DNA of 64,000 nt from Alisma plantago-aquatica (GCA_963693085.1 OY856413.1:472628879-472692878); one strand, 5' to 3'; positions 1 to 11,402 are shown, numbered from the stretch's first letter. Notes: a model not told the origin generated them from the sequence alone. Made by a program: numbers and translations.

Positions 1-1062
1 CAGCCCTATGTGCCATGTGTCATTCAGATTTTAAAACAAAGTTACATGCCTTATGGGACTGTAGTATTGCAAACTAGATCAGCGGTGGTAGGAATCATGT
101 AAAGTTATACTCTTTAGGTTCATGGCAAGGCCCAATACTACTGCCATGGCAAGAGTATAGAAGGTAATCATTCAGAAAGTTGATATCAGCTGCAACCGTC
201 AACATACTACCTTGTAAGGGAACGTATATTGTTGTGATGAATGCTTCCTACTATATGTAGGTTCTTAATAAAATCATTTACTAATTCCAGAAAAAGTGTT
301 CCATAACAAAACTTACCGCAGGCAAGACAAACCTGATATATCAATCAAATTTTACATACACGTCCAATCTAATGTCTAACTATACAAGAATTATTATCTA
401 GCTGAAGACTACCCAAAAACTTTAGTCTCAACACAAAGATACTACATTGCATCACGTAAGACCCATTCATTCAAGACAACCTTCTATTCAGTCAACATTT
501 TTCTGTCTTGTCCAAAAAGGATCACAGATTTATAAGAGGAGACTACAAGAAGAAAGATGAATAGAGTAACAAAATTTATGCATGCAATTACGTGCTAAAA
601 ATTTTGTTAATTAACTCAAGGTTAGGTGTCTAACCAGACATTTTGCTCCAGTAAGAAACTTCTACAAATTATGTCCACAAAACACCGATCATGATTACAG
701 AATTCTGAAAACATGCAAGAACGTTTGTTTAAAGGGTTTCAGCACAAACTTCTCATGTAAAGTAGATAAAATAAGCATCAATGTCAAATTGTAGCCACAG
801 TGGAATGAAATTTCAGAACATCTCGCTTATTTTTTTTATACTAGGGTTCGTATTGTCTGATGATCACCCCGAAGACCAAGGGTAACTTTACAGTTTACGC
901 AGGAACATGGAGCTTATATCTACTTCTTGCTGCAATAACAGAATGAGTGATGCACATGTCCGGTTAGGTTATTCTAAACTTATATTATTAACTTTCAACT
1001 CTAAATTACATCTCTCATGCAATATTAAGATCACATTCAGCGAGATGATATCAAAACCTTAG
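1..1062. other. AT-rich non-coding sequence
   Basis: No gene, tRNA or structured repeat is visible. Base composition is about two-thirds A+T, and all reading frames are broken by frequent stops. Confidence 0.6.
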
Positions 1063-1221
1063 GTTGTGATTGGCTAATTCAATACCACCCTCCTAGTTGA
1101 TGAGAAGAATGGTGGTAGACTATACAATTACAATGAGGCTAATGTGTTTAGCAACATGCTGCTGGAAGACAGATTGGTTGACTTAGGATACCCAGGGGAG
1201 CAAGTTCACATAGTCATATAA
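1063..1221 (+). pseudogene. LINE endonuclease fragment
   Basis: The plus frame reads VVIG*FNTTLLVDEKNGG and continues through NEANVFSNMLLE to LVDLGYPGEQ. This fits the part of the plant L1-type endonuclease that normally has a G-D-F-N core, then xEKxGGR and a later LxDLGxxGxxFTW. The Asp of GDFN is replaced by a stop codon, and the frame ends soon after the LGYPG segment. Only about 50 codons can be recognised. The downstream RT domain is not seen. A LINE C-terminal fragment in the same orientation lies at 3041-3522, so both may be remains of one old insertion with its centre replaced. Confidence 0.6.
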
Positions 1222-2110
1222 CCACATACATGAGGCCACTTGGATAATGCCAAGACTACAAAAACTTTCTTATGTAGAATTGTATGTAGTTGAGTACCTA
1301 TTTTACTGGTAACAAATCATACTCAATGTCATTTCTAGAAATTTGTGTGCCAATTTTGCATGCTAGAAACTATTGAAACAGAGATTCACCAGACAGCTGC
1401 TAAATTTTAAATGCTAGAGACATACCAGTAAAATGAGGAGGGAGGCAAATAATTATGAGCAAGCGTAATGGAACGGAAACCATTTCTAGGACTTGGCTGA
1501 TCTAAATGAAAATATGAATAACCAAATACTACTAGAGGAAGATAAGTATGAGCAATAGGAAAATGTAGTAAATCACCTGACCATGAAGAAGAGTGATAGA
1601 TAGAGAAAATACGTACAACAGCAAGCCCAAATGAGCAAAAAATCTTGGAAGTGAATATCCGACCCCTGCAGGATAGGCACAATCGGATGCATAACATGAG
1701 TAATGGTGTTTAGACAGACAAGGAAAATTGCACTCTTCAACTGATATGGAATGTAAGGGAACTAAAAATAACATTTTGTCTGTCCCTAAAAGTAACTTTG
1801 CTCCCATGACATGAAATGTATTTCATTGTTCGTAATAGAAACGAGTTGAGATTATAAGACAAATTGCTAACAAATAGTTTCTAGTACATGATTATTGCAT
1901 TTTTCATATATAGAGATGATTCATATAAAGAGATCTGTCAATTAAAGCTTATTACATCTCTTCTTTAGTGCAAACACACTTTATGTACGTGCTAGGCCAA
2001 AAGTAATACATCGCTAGTCTGTTCAAAGCATTCACTTCATTAGGGCATATAAGAATGCCATCTTCTATTCATCCAATATATAAAGGCACAGTAAACTCCA
2101 AGCAGAATAC
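1222..2110. other. AT-rich sequence without a recognisable gene
   Basis: Two overlapping minus-strand ORFs of 91 and 96 codons occur here, but they are rich in Leu, Ser, Tyr and Phe, have no family resemblance and look like chance ORFs in intron-like DNA. Confidence 0.55.
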
Positions 2111-2197
2111 CTCATTGAAAATTGGCATAGACTCAACTTCGTGAGTGAATGTTTGGCCCACACCAGAAGAGTCGATCAACACGGTGGGTTTGATAGA
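2111..2197 (-). pseudogene. isolated exon of an NADP-dependent malic enzyme-like gene
   Basis: On the minus strand, a pyrimidine-rich tract ending TTTTTTTACCACTTCAG is followed by codons for SIKPTVLIDSSGVGQTFT, then HEVESMPIFNE, and then GTATTC at the end. Plant NADP-malic enzymes carry an AIKPTVLIGTSGVGRTFT-type segment in the NAD(P)-binding domain, followed by a KEV..AMASFNE-type end at an exon boundary. The exon is 87 bases, with both splice sites apparently in place. Several normally invariant residues differ (Gly to Asp, Thr to Ser, Arg to Gln). No neighbouring malic enzyme exon was found on either side, so I read it as a captured or stranded gene fragment, not a working gene. Confidence 0.7.
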
Positions 2198-3040
2198 CTG
2201 AAGTGGTAAAAAAAGGAAAATGGAATAGAGATCTGTTGCGGCCATAAATCATAAATATCTAGTAGTATTAATAACAAGACCAGTGTATGAGGTACTCAAA
2301 TAATAAAAAAAAACCATGTCGTTACGGGAACAGAGAGATCTGTTATGGCCAAAAATATTCGATCTAATTCACTGCATGACTCCTCACTGAGCCACACGTA
2401 CTCTGCAAGCATAGTGATATCTCCCTTTTGACTTTATGTGTAATAGATAAATAGAACTATAGGCAACATCTAGCAAACTAAAAAGTCCATTCCCATCCAC
2501 ATCACGCGCAAGGTAATTTAATTAGAAAGATGGAACGAAGAATGGGTTGGAGATGGAAAGTAATTGTTGGTAAGTAGTGGAGGAAAAGTGATTCCTTAGG
2601 GAGACGTGCTCATGATGATGTGATTCCTTTAATCCTATGCATTCCCGTTACACCAAATGCAACTGATGACCTCCATTGGCACCCCACTAAAAACAGTTAT
2701 TTCACAGTTAGATCGATATACTGACTGACTTTTAGCAGCTATAATCTTGAAAGTTGAAAGAATGAACAAGTTCACTAATGAAAATGAAAACTCCTAGAGA
2801 AATATACGGAAGATGTGCATACCCCTCATCTCAAACACAACCTGCGGAGGTATTTCAAAAACCACCTACCTATCCAATATAATGGCTATACGATTAGACG
2901 TGATGTAAGTAAAATTTTGTGAAATGGTAATGGAGAATGCTTGGTATACTTAGTTCAACTGTAAGTGCGCCAAATCAAGGACACATGGGGAGAACACAGT
3001 CAGAAAACAACTTCTCATGGTTGCACTGACTGCTAATTTC
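2198..3040. other. intron-like AT-rich DNA
   Basis: No convincing gene. A short repeat, GAGATCTGTTRYGGCCA-like, occurs near 2227 and 2336. A minus-strand stretch near 2340-2420 has an acceptor-like TGCTTGCAG followed by about 30 open codons, but I cannot assign it to a family. Confidence 0.45.
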
Positions 3041-3522
3041 ATAAGTGTTCTAAAATGGCTACTAAACAAGGTAGGCTATAATGAACTTATCAATTACAGT
3101 TCTACCTTCTTGGCTTTGTGGGTTTGTAGGAACAAGTTTTTGTTTTTTCAGGATACTGTTGCATCATCTCTCAGTGTAGCAAGCCTTGACCGTTAGATAG
3201 CTGATTACAATAAACAGAAACAACTGATGCACAGGGATCAGACTTATTTTAGGTTCAAACTGAATGATACTTAGCAGCCAACGGATGAAAATACAATCAA
3301 GATGAATATGCATGCTACTATCACACAAAAAGCCAAGGTTGGATTATGTGCAGTTTTCAGATATAGCAATGGACATGTTGTTCTTTTGGCATTTAAAACT
3401 TTGCTGAGAAACTGGGATGTGTTTTATACTGAAGCGTACAATTTACTATACAACCTTCAAGTGACCTTAGGGTAGAACCTAAATAGAATGGAGATTGAGA
3501 AAATTTGTTCTCTGAGCACAAT
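3041..3522 (+). pseudogene. LINE C-terminal (RNase H-like, RVT_3) fragment
   Basis: One plus frame runs through about 140 codons with three stops. It begins with STFLALWVCRNKFLFF, the W.(I/V)WxxRNxxxF segment typical of plant LINE C-termini. It continues to QPTDENTIKMN (usually W.PP...KxN.D), then KVGLCAVFRYSNGHVV and WDVFYTEAYNLLYNLQ, matching the usual G..AV.R...G..V and AEA.AL..GL pattern of the plant LINE RNase H domain. The Trp that usually opens the domain is TAG. It is a decayed relic of a non-LTR retrotransposon; its RT is not visible. Confidence 0.7.
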
Positions 3523-4249
3523 AGAAGTCTTTCACATTGGAACCCTAGACATAGATGTCATACCTACCAACCAAAGAGTGATTTGAGAAAATTGCAAAGT
3601 AGCAATACAAAGAAGAAAATATTCTACACAAACCACAAATGACATAGTCGAACATTTTAAAACTCCATTGACGTGTCTTAAACATTAAGAATTTAGTAGT
3701 TTTGAATTTTCTCTTAAAACCACACTTAAGGATGGGTAACCTATTTGAGGTGAAAGTACACAAATAAATGTAAACTAAGCACGTGTCTAAATTGTAAGTA
3801 CCTGAGATTTCAACTTATTTTTGTCATTCTCACATTCATAGATCATAGTGATCATATCCTAGAGAAAATTTGTACCATTTCCTGCAACTTCTCATGAACC
3901 TATGAAAAGAAAGAATAGAAACTAACATTAAACACGTACAATGTTGATAATTCATGTACAACTTTATCGTGAGAAAATTTTCCAGTAAAAGTTTGTTGAA
4001 TATATTCATGCACAAGGAACCAATTATAAATTTATAAATTACAAAGTAAAGAACATTATATTACATTTATATACCTGTGGGCAACATTAAATTCTACCAT
4101 CAACAACTAATCCCAAAGGCCCCATGCTCTTTTTCTTAATGAAGGAGAACGGGGAGGATCATGTCCACTGCATCCTTGCTACTACATACAAAAAATGAAT
4201 AAAAACAACTTGTAATATAATTGTCTGTAGCATAAGGGCCAAGATCTAT
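3523..4249. other. AT-rich spacer
   Basis: No feature recognised; short chance ORFs only. Confidence 0.5.
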
Positions 4250-4266
4250 GCCCCTGTTTGGTTCGG
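4250..4266 (+). repeat. left terminal inverted repeat of the PEX7-carrying element
   Basis: GCCCCTGTTTGGTTCGG, preceded by TAT (4247-4249), the 3-base target duplication. Confidence 0.8.
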
Positions 4267-4658
4267 GACTGAGTCCAGATTAAGAGTTGTCTTTTTGTGC
4301 CACGTCTGCTTAATCTAGTCGGGATTGGGTTGTTTTGGTGTTTGGTTGGCAATGGGATACGTTTTGGATTTCGTAACCCCCAAAACCGGACCAAGCTCTG
4401 AGTAGGATTTGGATTCTCAATCCGGTTTGCAATTATTCAGTCTTCCCGTGACCCTCCAACTCCTCTCCCAAGAAACCACAGACCCTCTTGTTCACCTCTC
4501 TCCTCCCGACTCCACTCTTTGCCTCTCTCCTCCCAACTCTCCTCTACACCGTTGTCTGCGCCTAGCATCTCCAGAATACTTTGACAATCGACCTTAACGC
4601 CATCGATGCCGGAAGGTATGCATGTAGGTCGTCGTAGAACTGGAACACCTTTCTGAGG

Positions 4659-5009
4659 AGTGAGGAAGGAGTCGCGGAAGATAGAATTCCAGTTGACTGA
4701 CTGGATCTCGCGGCCGTGCTCGTGGAGAGACCAGATCAAATTGGCAGGGGGAGGGTGGGCGGCATCCCATAGTTGGACGGATTTGTCATCCATAGTGGTG
4801 ACAAATAGAGATTTGTGAGACTTAGACCAAGCATAATCATACACGCCATCGACGGTGTCGAAGGCAGTGATGTCAATTGGAGCATTGGAGGCCAGATTTA
4901 AGTCAATCACATGGACCCGATTGTTGACTACGATGTCGAATTTCTAGGCGGTTGCTACCAGGAGGCACTGCTCGCAGAAAGGGATACATTTAACAGAGTA
5001 ACAATTGAA
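4659..5009 (-). pseudogene. PEX7: captured fragment of peroxin-7 (PTS2 receptor), N-terminal WD40 region
   Basis: PEX7 is the cytosolic WD40 receptor that brings PTS2-tagged proteins to peroxisomes. Reading minus from 5009, the frame gives FNCYSV.CIPF then LLVATA*KFDIVVNNRVHVIDL. From the Met at 4910 it continues with FDTVDGVYDYAW, DDKSVQLWDAAHPPPAN, LHEHGREIQSVNWN and RDSFLT. This follows the plant PEX7 N-terminus in order: FNGYSVKFSPF, LAVATAQNFGI, DTADAVYDVCW, DGSVKIYDTALPPPSNP, EHAREVQSVDYNP, RDSFLTSSWDD. Similarity stops abruptly after RDSFLT, where the frame runs into unrelated sequence to 4437. A Gln of the ATAQ segment is now TAG. There is no visible intron in the captured piece, and the rest of the propeller is missing, so no receptor can be made. 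Confidence 0.85.
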
Positions 5010-5713
5010 GGTCGTCAGTCAACAGCTGCAAATGCAATAGTATCGACAGGATGGAAAAACAAGCAAGGAAGGGAAAGATGAAGAAAGAATTCCACCAATT
5101 AAATAAAGATTTAAGGGCGATGACCAATGTGAATAGAGATTGAGAGGAAGCTCCAGGTCCACTCAGATTTGAACTGGAATCATCAATTTATCATGGTGGA
5201 ATACATATCTGGAGGAAGTACAGCGACGACAGCTCCAGGTCCACACGGTCAAGCTCTGGGTAGTAAAACATGTCATGGAATGGTGAGGTCCAGTCAGTGA
5301 ATCGTAACACCTTTGTGGAGCAGAGTATTTTCCACCATAATAAGCATAGTCTGCCCATACATACAAAATTAATCATACTCGAGTCATACTCACAACTAAA
5401 ACAAGCATTTGTATACATTTTTTTGAAATGTATATTTTGTAATGCATTGTCATATAATATTTTTGTATCATCCAAATATTTTTATATTAAAATAAATGCA
5501 GAATCAATTAGATCATAACTTTGCTGCCAAACAGAATCAGACTGAATCATGACTGGTAGCCAAACAGAATAAGACTGAATCCTGACTCAATCCTGACCAG
5601 CTGACTAGATTCAGATAAGATTGCCAAACAAAATCAGACCGGATCCAGACTAACCCAATCCAGATCTACTGACTAACCTCGACTAACCCAGTCCTGACTA
5701 CAGAATCACAATT
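5010..5713. other. non-PEX7 part of the Pack-type element, with subterminal repeats
   Basis: Unassigned sequence including a minus ORF at 5191-5475 without family resemblance; the phrase GCTCCAGGTCCAC occurs twice (near 5150 and 5232). From about 5520 the subterminal repeats of GACTGAATC/CTGACT type begin. Confidence 0.5.
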
Positions 5714-5730
5714 CCGAACCAAACAGGGGC
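5714..5730 (-). repeat. right terminal inverted repeat of the PEX7-carrying element
   Basis: Exact reverse complement of the left end, followed by TAT (5731-5733). Confidence 0.8.
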
Positions 5731-7665
5731 TATAAATCTAAATATATTAGCAAATGCATGCAAGTGCTAGACTGATTATAGTACCCAACTATATCATATG
5801 GGAAGCTACATATCAAGATTGCACTATTCACATATTTTGATACCAGTATTCAAATTTAATGCCACTTACAATACAGATGGAATAATGGAATATTTAAATA
5901 CATGCTACAGACTCATCATGATATTATTGGTTTGTTTGAGGAAATACTTTAATAGTTGAAATGAGAGTGCATATGACTTTTGGTGTGATAATTCTCTAGA
6001 AACAAAAGAGCTTTTAGTAACCTTAATTAATCACTGGGATAAAAAATTTAAAATGAAAAACTAGTGTCTTCCAATTTTGTGTGGGGGTCATAAGTTAGAA
6101 ATTTGACATTCAGTACCTCACCCCCTACAAGAATCTAAATTCCAATGTATGTAACGTCTAACTCAGATGCTATTGAGGGTATGGAACGTTGTCATTAATT
6201 TGCACTTTCACATTTGGAGGCTCGATTCATAACATATTCAGACTGCATGGTAAGTAAAGTGAGATCCCTTTTTACAATGTGTGGTATTATGTTACACTTG
6301 TCAATGGTTATTTACTTGATGTATATGAAGAGAAAAAATAGGATCATTTTCTGAATAAATACAGTTGTTAAGCCTAGAAATAGACACAACCAAGGATTTA
6401 AAACCAAAGGAAATTCCTATGACTGCAAAAAAAAATTTGTTGATTTGGTATCATCGTCCTAAGTCATACTGCCATGGCCATGGATTAAGTGGCAAACTAA
6501 AAAACTCAATGTTGAATGTATGATCCATTTTCAACCATCATGGGTTGGATGCGCCTCTCTACCATAAGAATATAAGATTAGAAAGTGTAGTAAATATTTT
6601 TGCATATTCGTCATACCAAACGACTTTAATGGAAAGTACAGTACCATCCGTAGCACAAGAAATAGTCAATATACAATCTAAACTATAGTTATAAATGAAA
6701 ACGATTTCAACTAACTGACTTAGTGGCAAAAAAATATAAATTTTTGTTGTTAGTCAACTCCTCATGTAGAAAGAGATGGAGCCAAAATGAACATAAAACT
6801 GGTTGGAGAAGACCCACGCCTAGAAATCATATAGCATTTCAACAGAAATAAAAAAAAACTATATACAAACAAATATATACTCTAGCTCGCCACTATACAT
6901 TTTTAGTATGTTAGTAAATTTAGTGATAAGAAAGAAAAGTATTCAGAAATATCATGTTTGCTACACAACAAAATTGAATGTCATGAGCAATACAAAAGAG
7001 AATCTGCAGAAAAAGAAAAGCTTGTCATTATGTTTTTCATATATATGGGTTTGTTGTTTCCAGATGTGCAGAGAAATAAAGCAAAGTCACCACTTGACTA
7101 TCATGAACAGCTCCAAACAGAACCTACAAAATAAGTGCTGGAATCCAGGCACAAGGAAATATATATCACGAAAATTCACATTGACTTTCCCATCAGAAAC
7201 TTCTTCAGTGGACCTTCTCCTATTCCAAAACTATGTATTCATTCTAATTTGGCATGGATGCATTAGTAACGTTGCCCAACTTCTATTCAAGCTTCTTAGG
7301 TCTTCCCTTAAATGTCAAATCTTCAAATTCCCGATCTCTTCTTGAAATATAAGGATCAATTTTTAGGGGATACACTTGTTTTCCCCTGGGACAATACACT
7401 CTCTTTAGCCGCTTTTTTTCCTAAAACATTATTCTTGGGACAAGACACACTCTTTTTCCTCCTTTTTTCCTATAAACATTATTATTACACGATCAAATGA
7501 TCTTCTCAGTAGAAACTTACCTGACATTAAATGTTCAATGTTCTGTGTAAACTTTCTTCTCATGGAGCATACCGGTTGCATAGCATTCCATATGGGAAAA
7601 AAGTTGCTATTGGTAGAGTAAAAACAAGAAGGAATATAGGCAAAATGTAGGAAGATAATGTAGTA
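5731..7665. other. AT-rich sequence without a recognisable gene
   Basis: The longest open frame is at 6908-7345 (plus, 145 codons). It is rich in Lys, Ser and Leu, has no motif I recognise, and its base composition matches the surrounding non-coding DNA, so I do not call it a gene. No tRNA or repeat array is visible. Confidence 0.5.
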
Positions 7666-8058
7666 TCATAATTCAAAGACGTGATTAGAATGACAGGAGT
7701 AGGCTAGCGTAGAGGTGGTCGTAGAAGTACCCGTCGGGGGAAATGACACCCAAGGCGATGTGATCCTCTGCAAGGTCTTGATCTTCATCAATATTGTGCT
7801 TCCTAAGATGCACTTGGTGCGGGGCCAGGTCTCGGCATATACCATGCCGGAGGGGTACCAGATCACCTTCTGGACCTTCCTTTTCTTTGGCTTATCGCGG
7901 TACCGCGTAACGCTAGCTTCGCGGTCGGTGCCGATGCCGCGCACTGGAACTTGGATGTAGTCTAAGTTCGGCGGCATGGCCCATGCCGCAATGTCGACTA
8001 GGACTCTAGTGATGTAGGGCTTTGAGACGTCACCTAGGGAGCAGTCTTTGGGAACCAT
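7666..8058 (-). CDS. uncharacterised 130-residue ORF in a GC-rich island (possible exon or captured gene fragment)
   Basis: I do not recognise this protein. The frame starts at a Met at 8058 (MVPKDCSLGDVSKPYI). It has a hydrophobic stretch, then NLDYIQVPVRGIGTDRE, a basic patch DKPKKRKVQKVIWYP and a Ser/Thr-rich tail. Its G+C content is clearly above the AT-rich DNA on both sides, which is unusual for a chance ORF here and suggests a host-derived exon. Just upstream on the minus strand is ATCCTCTAAGGTAGGC, so the true start or splice structure is uncertain. A second GC-rich ORF lies at 8126-8416 on the same strand. Both could be exons of one captured gene or of a CACTA-encoded protein. Confidence 0.35.
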   Translation of the reverse strand: MVPKDCSLGDVSKPYITRVLVDIAAWAMPPNLDYIQVPVRGIGTDREASVTRYRDKPKKRKVQKVIWYPSGMVYAETWPRTKCILGSTILMKIKTLQRITSPWVSFPPTGTSTTTSTLAYSCHSNHVFEL

Positions 8059-8650
8059 GCCTACCTTAGAGGATGAGACTTGTAGGATCGGATGGGAAAA
8101 TAGTAAGAGAAGTAGACTAGATCACCTAGAGTGGAATTATGTGGCTAAGTGATGGTTTGAAGGCTGTTAGGAAGATAATCCAGGTACAATTTAGCTGATA
8201 GCTTTTCTGTTCCGTCACAGGGATTTGTCCAGCCGACACATCATCTCCGGCAGCCCGTGAGGTCAATGTTGAATCGGGAAAAGGGGAATAGGGGTGTGGG
8301 GAGAGTGACTGATCAGGTGTTCGGGTGAGGAGGAGGGAAGATGGAGGGGGCACCGTCGGGGGCGCAACCGGATGGGAGGAATAGATCGAGGTGAGGGTGA
8401 AAGTGTGATCCATCAACTATTAGAGTGAGGCGGAGCAGCAGAGGGAAGACGATGGTGAGGGGGCACAAACAAACAAGGCGGACATAGCAAGGTCAGGAAT
8501 AGGATGTGAGGGGCTTGGGAATTCATTAGTGCGCCATCCGGGGAGAAGAGTGTGTGTGTACTATCAACCCCAAAATAGAAAGTGGAGGAAGAAGCACGCG
8601 GGAATTCTGTATTTTGGGGATTTTTGGTATCTTAAAGAGAGGGGGAGAGG
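8059..8650 (-). other. GC-rich island upstream of the 130-residue ORF; possible first exon and leader
   Basis: On the minus strand a 96-codon frame (8416-8126) begins MMDHTFTLTSIYSSHP and is rich in Pro and Ser, like many plant first exons or leader peptides, but has no domain. The sequence upstream to 8650 (CACGCGGGAATTCTG, GGGGATTTTTGG, GAGAGGGGGAGAG) resembles the block at about 12112-12180 next to the CACTA end (CACGCGGCAAAAATG, GGGAGTTTTGGTTATT, GGAGGGGGAGAG). This hints at a duplicated element end or shared promoter. I infer no product. Confidence 0.3.
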
Positions 8651-11097
8651 AGTAGTTGTGAAGAATTTTGAATTTACTTAGTGTTGATGAAATTTAACCA
8701 AGTATATAAAAGAGTTACATAATGTAAAATATATTCTTCTATTTTAACTAAATTGGTGTAAAGGAAAACAAAGAATTAGATGTACCTATACTGCTATACA
8801 TCATTGCCCATCTTATTGTTTTCATGTGTATTCTGAGGTATTTCCTAACTTTCCATGGTGAGATCAGGAAAAAAGCATATGTGAGACATGTAGTTCAGCT
8901 ATTATATCCGACTATACATAGATGCACATATAGACACTCGCAACTTGATGCACAATGGGCTTGAATGATGATATTCCTACAGCAGTAATTCAAGAAGTCA
9001 ATAATTCCATTCAGTAGATCAATACCTGAATATAAAGCTTGAAAATATTAGAATGATTGACCAAGACAAATATCCCCAGATGTTATCAATAAGGAACTGC
9101 TTCATCAGTGGATTTGTAGTCAGATGGTGATGAGTTTACATGGAATCACAAAGTTTCATGGTCCAAACTAACATGTATCTACGGTGTTAAGTGAGAGTGT
9201 GTGCTTGGAAATGAGCATTTAAAGAAATAAACAACATCTAGATTTATTGAAGTTTCAAATGACAAGAACAGAGTGGCCAAGTAAACCTACCATAGAAATA
9301 AATAAAATCGGTGTTACATAGAATTAGTGGAGGGATAGCACAAAGTTGACAAAGTTTACAGCAGTAGCAAATGAATTGACTGAAGCCTTCAGAGGAAGGA
9401 TTTAGCTCTCAAAAGATCCTTATATGGAGATTTGTGTACCCTCTCAAAGGAGGACCCTTCTAAGATATCATCAAAGCACCCTTATTCCCATTGTTGCAAT
9501 AGAGAATTTCCCTCTAATCTGTTCACTATGATTTACTCCTTGGGTTTACCACATTCATACATAGAGCATCAATTATTCTAAAATGTCTAGTTGTACGTAA
9601 GAAACAAACACAATGAGATGCACCTGCTATAGATAAAAAATTCCTGCAAACCCAATCCAAGTCCAATCTCTAGCCCGACTCTCCAGTACTTTCTTTCTAC
9701 AACCAATGGAAGTTGTTTCGAAATGTTTAGTTGGCCTTTAATTCTATCACATATAATTAAGCTAAATTAACGTAGCCTTATTTATCTTCTCCTTGACTAG
9801 ACCATTTTACTGATAACCAATTCATCTATGTATAAACTGAGAAACAATAAGTTAATTTCAGTTCACAATTTTGTCTACAACAGATCATATCATTTTTTAG
9901 TGATATACAGTTCACGTCCCTAATGAAATCATTAGAGGCCTTGTAATCATGATAAATAGTACAATGACTTGAGCAAGAAAACACCTTATGTTCCCCTTAA
10001 ATATTAATAAGATTATAGTTCAATTCACTTGGAGTAATCTGATGCTTCCTATGTTGTAAAGGATAAAAATCTAAAATAGAAAATCTGGAATAAAAATAAA
10101 GTTCAAGATGTGAACAATACAATGTTAGATACCATATGTCATATTGAAAATCAAGGCACTAAAAAAGTCTTGAAGCCAAAAACACTTAAAATTAGGAAGC
10201 ATGTTAGGAGTTACGTCAGGATTAAGATCAATGGATAAAAAGAGTCATCATGTGTAGATTGGACTTATCAAACACCATGAAAGTTTGCAAAGGAAGTGGA
10301 ACATCTGAATAATCTAATAATCAACAATGCTGATAGAAAAATATACTCACATATCCAGATGCCCTGGTAAGTTTGAACATACATGTTGTAGAATCCTAGT
10401 TTGGGGTCCTCACAAGTAGCTAATTTTATTCTTCCCTGTCCTACCTTAAAGTGAAACTACAACCGATTACCTTCATGAAACAACAAGTACAATAAAATTT
10501 CATCAACCAAATGTATGTCATCAAGAGTAAATGATTTATCAAGATCCTATGATGCATTAATTCCTATGTCATTTGATACTCCAGCTTCAATTTCTTATGA
10601 TGACTGAATAAACACAGAAATGAACTATAATGACATTTATTATTCATTATTAGTGATCATATTCTAATATTTTTCAACTCAGCGGAGTCCAAATCCATTG
10701 ATTGTAATTCAGAAATTGAAAGTCACTAGATCCCAACGTGTAGTGGGCATTGACCCTTGTATTTTAACATGCAAACTGATCTTCTTGCTCCTGTAACTCC
10801 ACTACATCCTGTTATTATAAAAATAAAATTTGAAATGCATGCACCCAAACCAAACTATGTCATGGTTGCAAGGAAGAATTTTGATCTGCAAGATTTAGGA
10901 AAAATTGCAATGAGAAATTAAGGATTACTCATAGCACTTTAACTCATATTTTATATTATTAACAAAATATAACATGAACTTTGGCACTTTGACACTAAAC
11001 AGGAAGCAAATCAATCTTACGATGATTATCACCAATGGAAAGGTTTGTGTTAGAGAGGCTCAAACAATAAGATGGAGTATAAGATCTGTACATTAAA
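8651..11097. other. AT-rich sequence without a recognisable gene
   Basis: No open frame of interest and no repeat array. A minus-strand stretch around 9400-9500 reads FDDILEGSSFERVHKSPYKD over about 30 codons, but cannot be tied to a family. Confidence 0.5.
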
Positions 11098-11172
11098 TCC
11101 TGAAGTCAAGCCCCCAAGTATAAAGGTATTACTGTCTCCTATAGTTGCAAACCATTGCCCTCTCCTAAGCAG
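11098..11172 (+). repeat. direct repeat, copy 1
   Basis: The phrase TGAAGTCAAGCCCCCAAGTA, then TAAAGGTATTACTGTCTCCT, then GTTGCAAACCATTGCCCTCTCCT, recurs about 236 bases downstream with point changes. Function unknown. Confidence 0.6.
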
Positions 11173-11333
11173 AGGTTACATTTCCAACGTGGGTGGGGAC
11201 CATGTATTGCTAAGGTTTAAAGAAAACTAAAAAATACATACTACTTATACCTATGAATTTCTATAATGATTCAACAATAAGGCTAGGGCACTAGACACCG
11301 TTGACACCATTTGGTTATGCCAATCTCCTTAAC

Positions 11334-11402
11334 AGGAGTCAAGACCACAAGCATAAAGGTATTATGGTCTCCTACAGTTGTAAACCATGCCCTTTCCTGA
11401 AC
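11334..11402 (+). repeat. direct repeat, copy 2
   Basis: GAGTCAAGACCACAAGCATA, then TAAAGGTATTATGGTCTCCT, then GTTGTAAACCATGCCCTTTCCT, matching the copy at 11098-11172 with several substitutions and small gaps. Confidence 0.6.

Larger units (their letters stand above)
4250..5730 (-). mobile_element. TIR DNA transposon carrying host gene sequence (Pack-type, PIF/Harbinger-like ends)
   Basis: The element is bounded by a 17-base perfect terminal inverted repeat, GCCCCTGTTTGGTTCGG at 4250 and its complement ending at 5730. It is flanked on both sides by TAT, a 3-base target duplication. A G/C-rich start followed by TGTTTGG is common in plant PIF/Harbinger-Tourist ends, though their usual target is TWA, so the superfamily is tentative. 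The right end (about 5520-5705) is packed with repeated CAGACTGAATCC, CTGACT and CCAAACAGAAT motifs, which look like subterminal transposase-binding repeats. No transposase is encoded. The cargo is a PEX7-derived segment at 4659-5009. A second open stretch at 5191-5366 (minus) is unassigned. Confidence 0.75.

Noticed and set aside
1600..1680. Second malic enzyme exon (minus strand, resembling the QFEDFA region)
   Set aside because: Only a few residues agree, and its position would be on the wrong side of the 2111-2197 exon for gene order.
2335..2425. Exon-like minus stretch reading AEYVWLSEE, reminiscent of the glutamine synthetase AEYIW segment
   Set aside because: Agreement ends after five residues and the rest does not follow that family.
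6908..7345. 145-codon plus-strand ORF as a gene
   Set aside because: AT-rich composition, no motif, no start context; it looks like chance.
10795..10812. CACTACAT as the left CACTA end
   Set aside because: It lacks the A-run of the right terminus, is not preceded by AAG and has no subterminal repeats.
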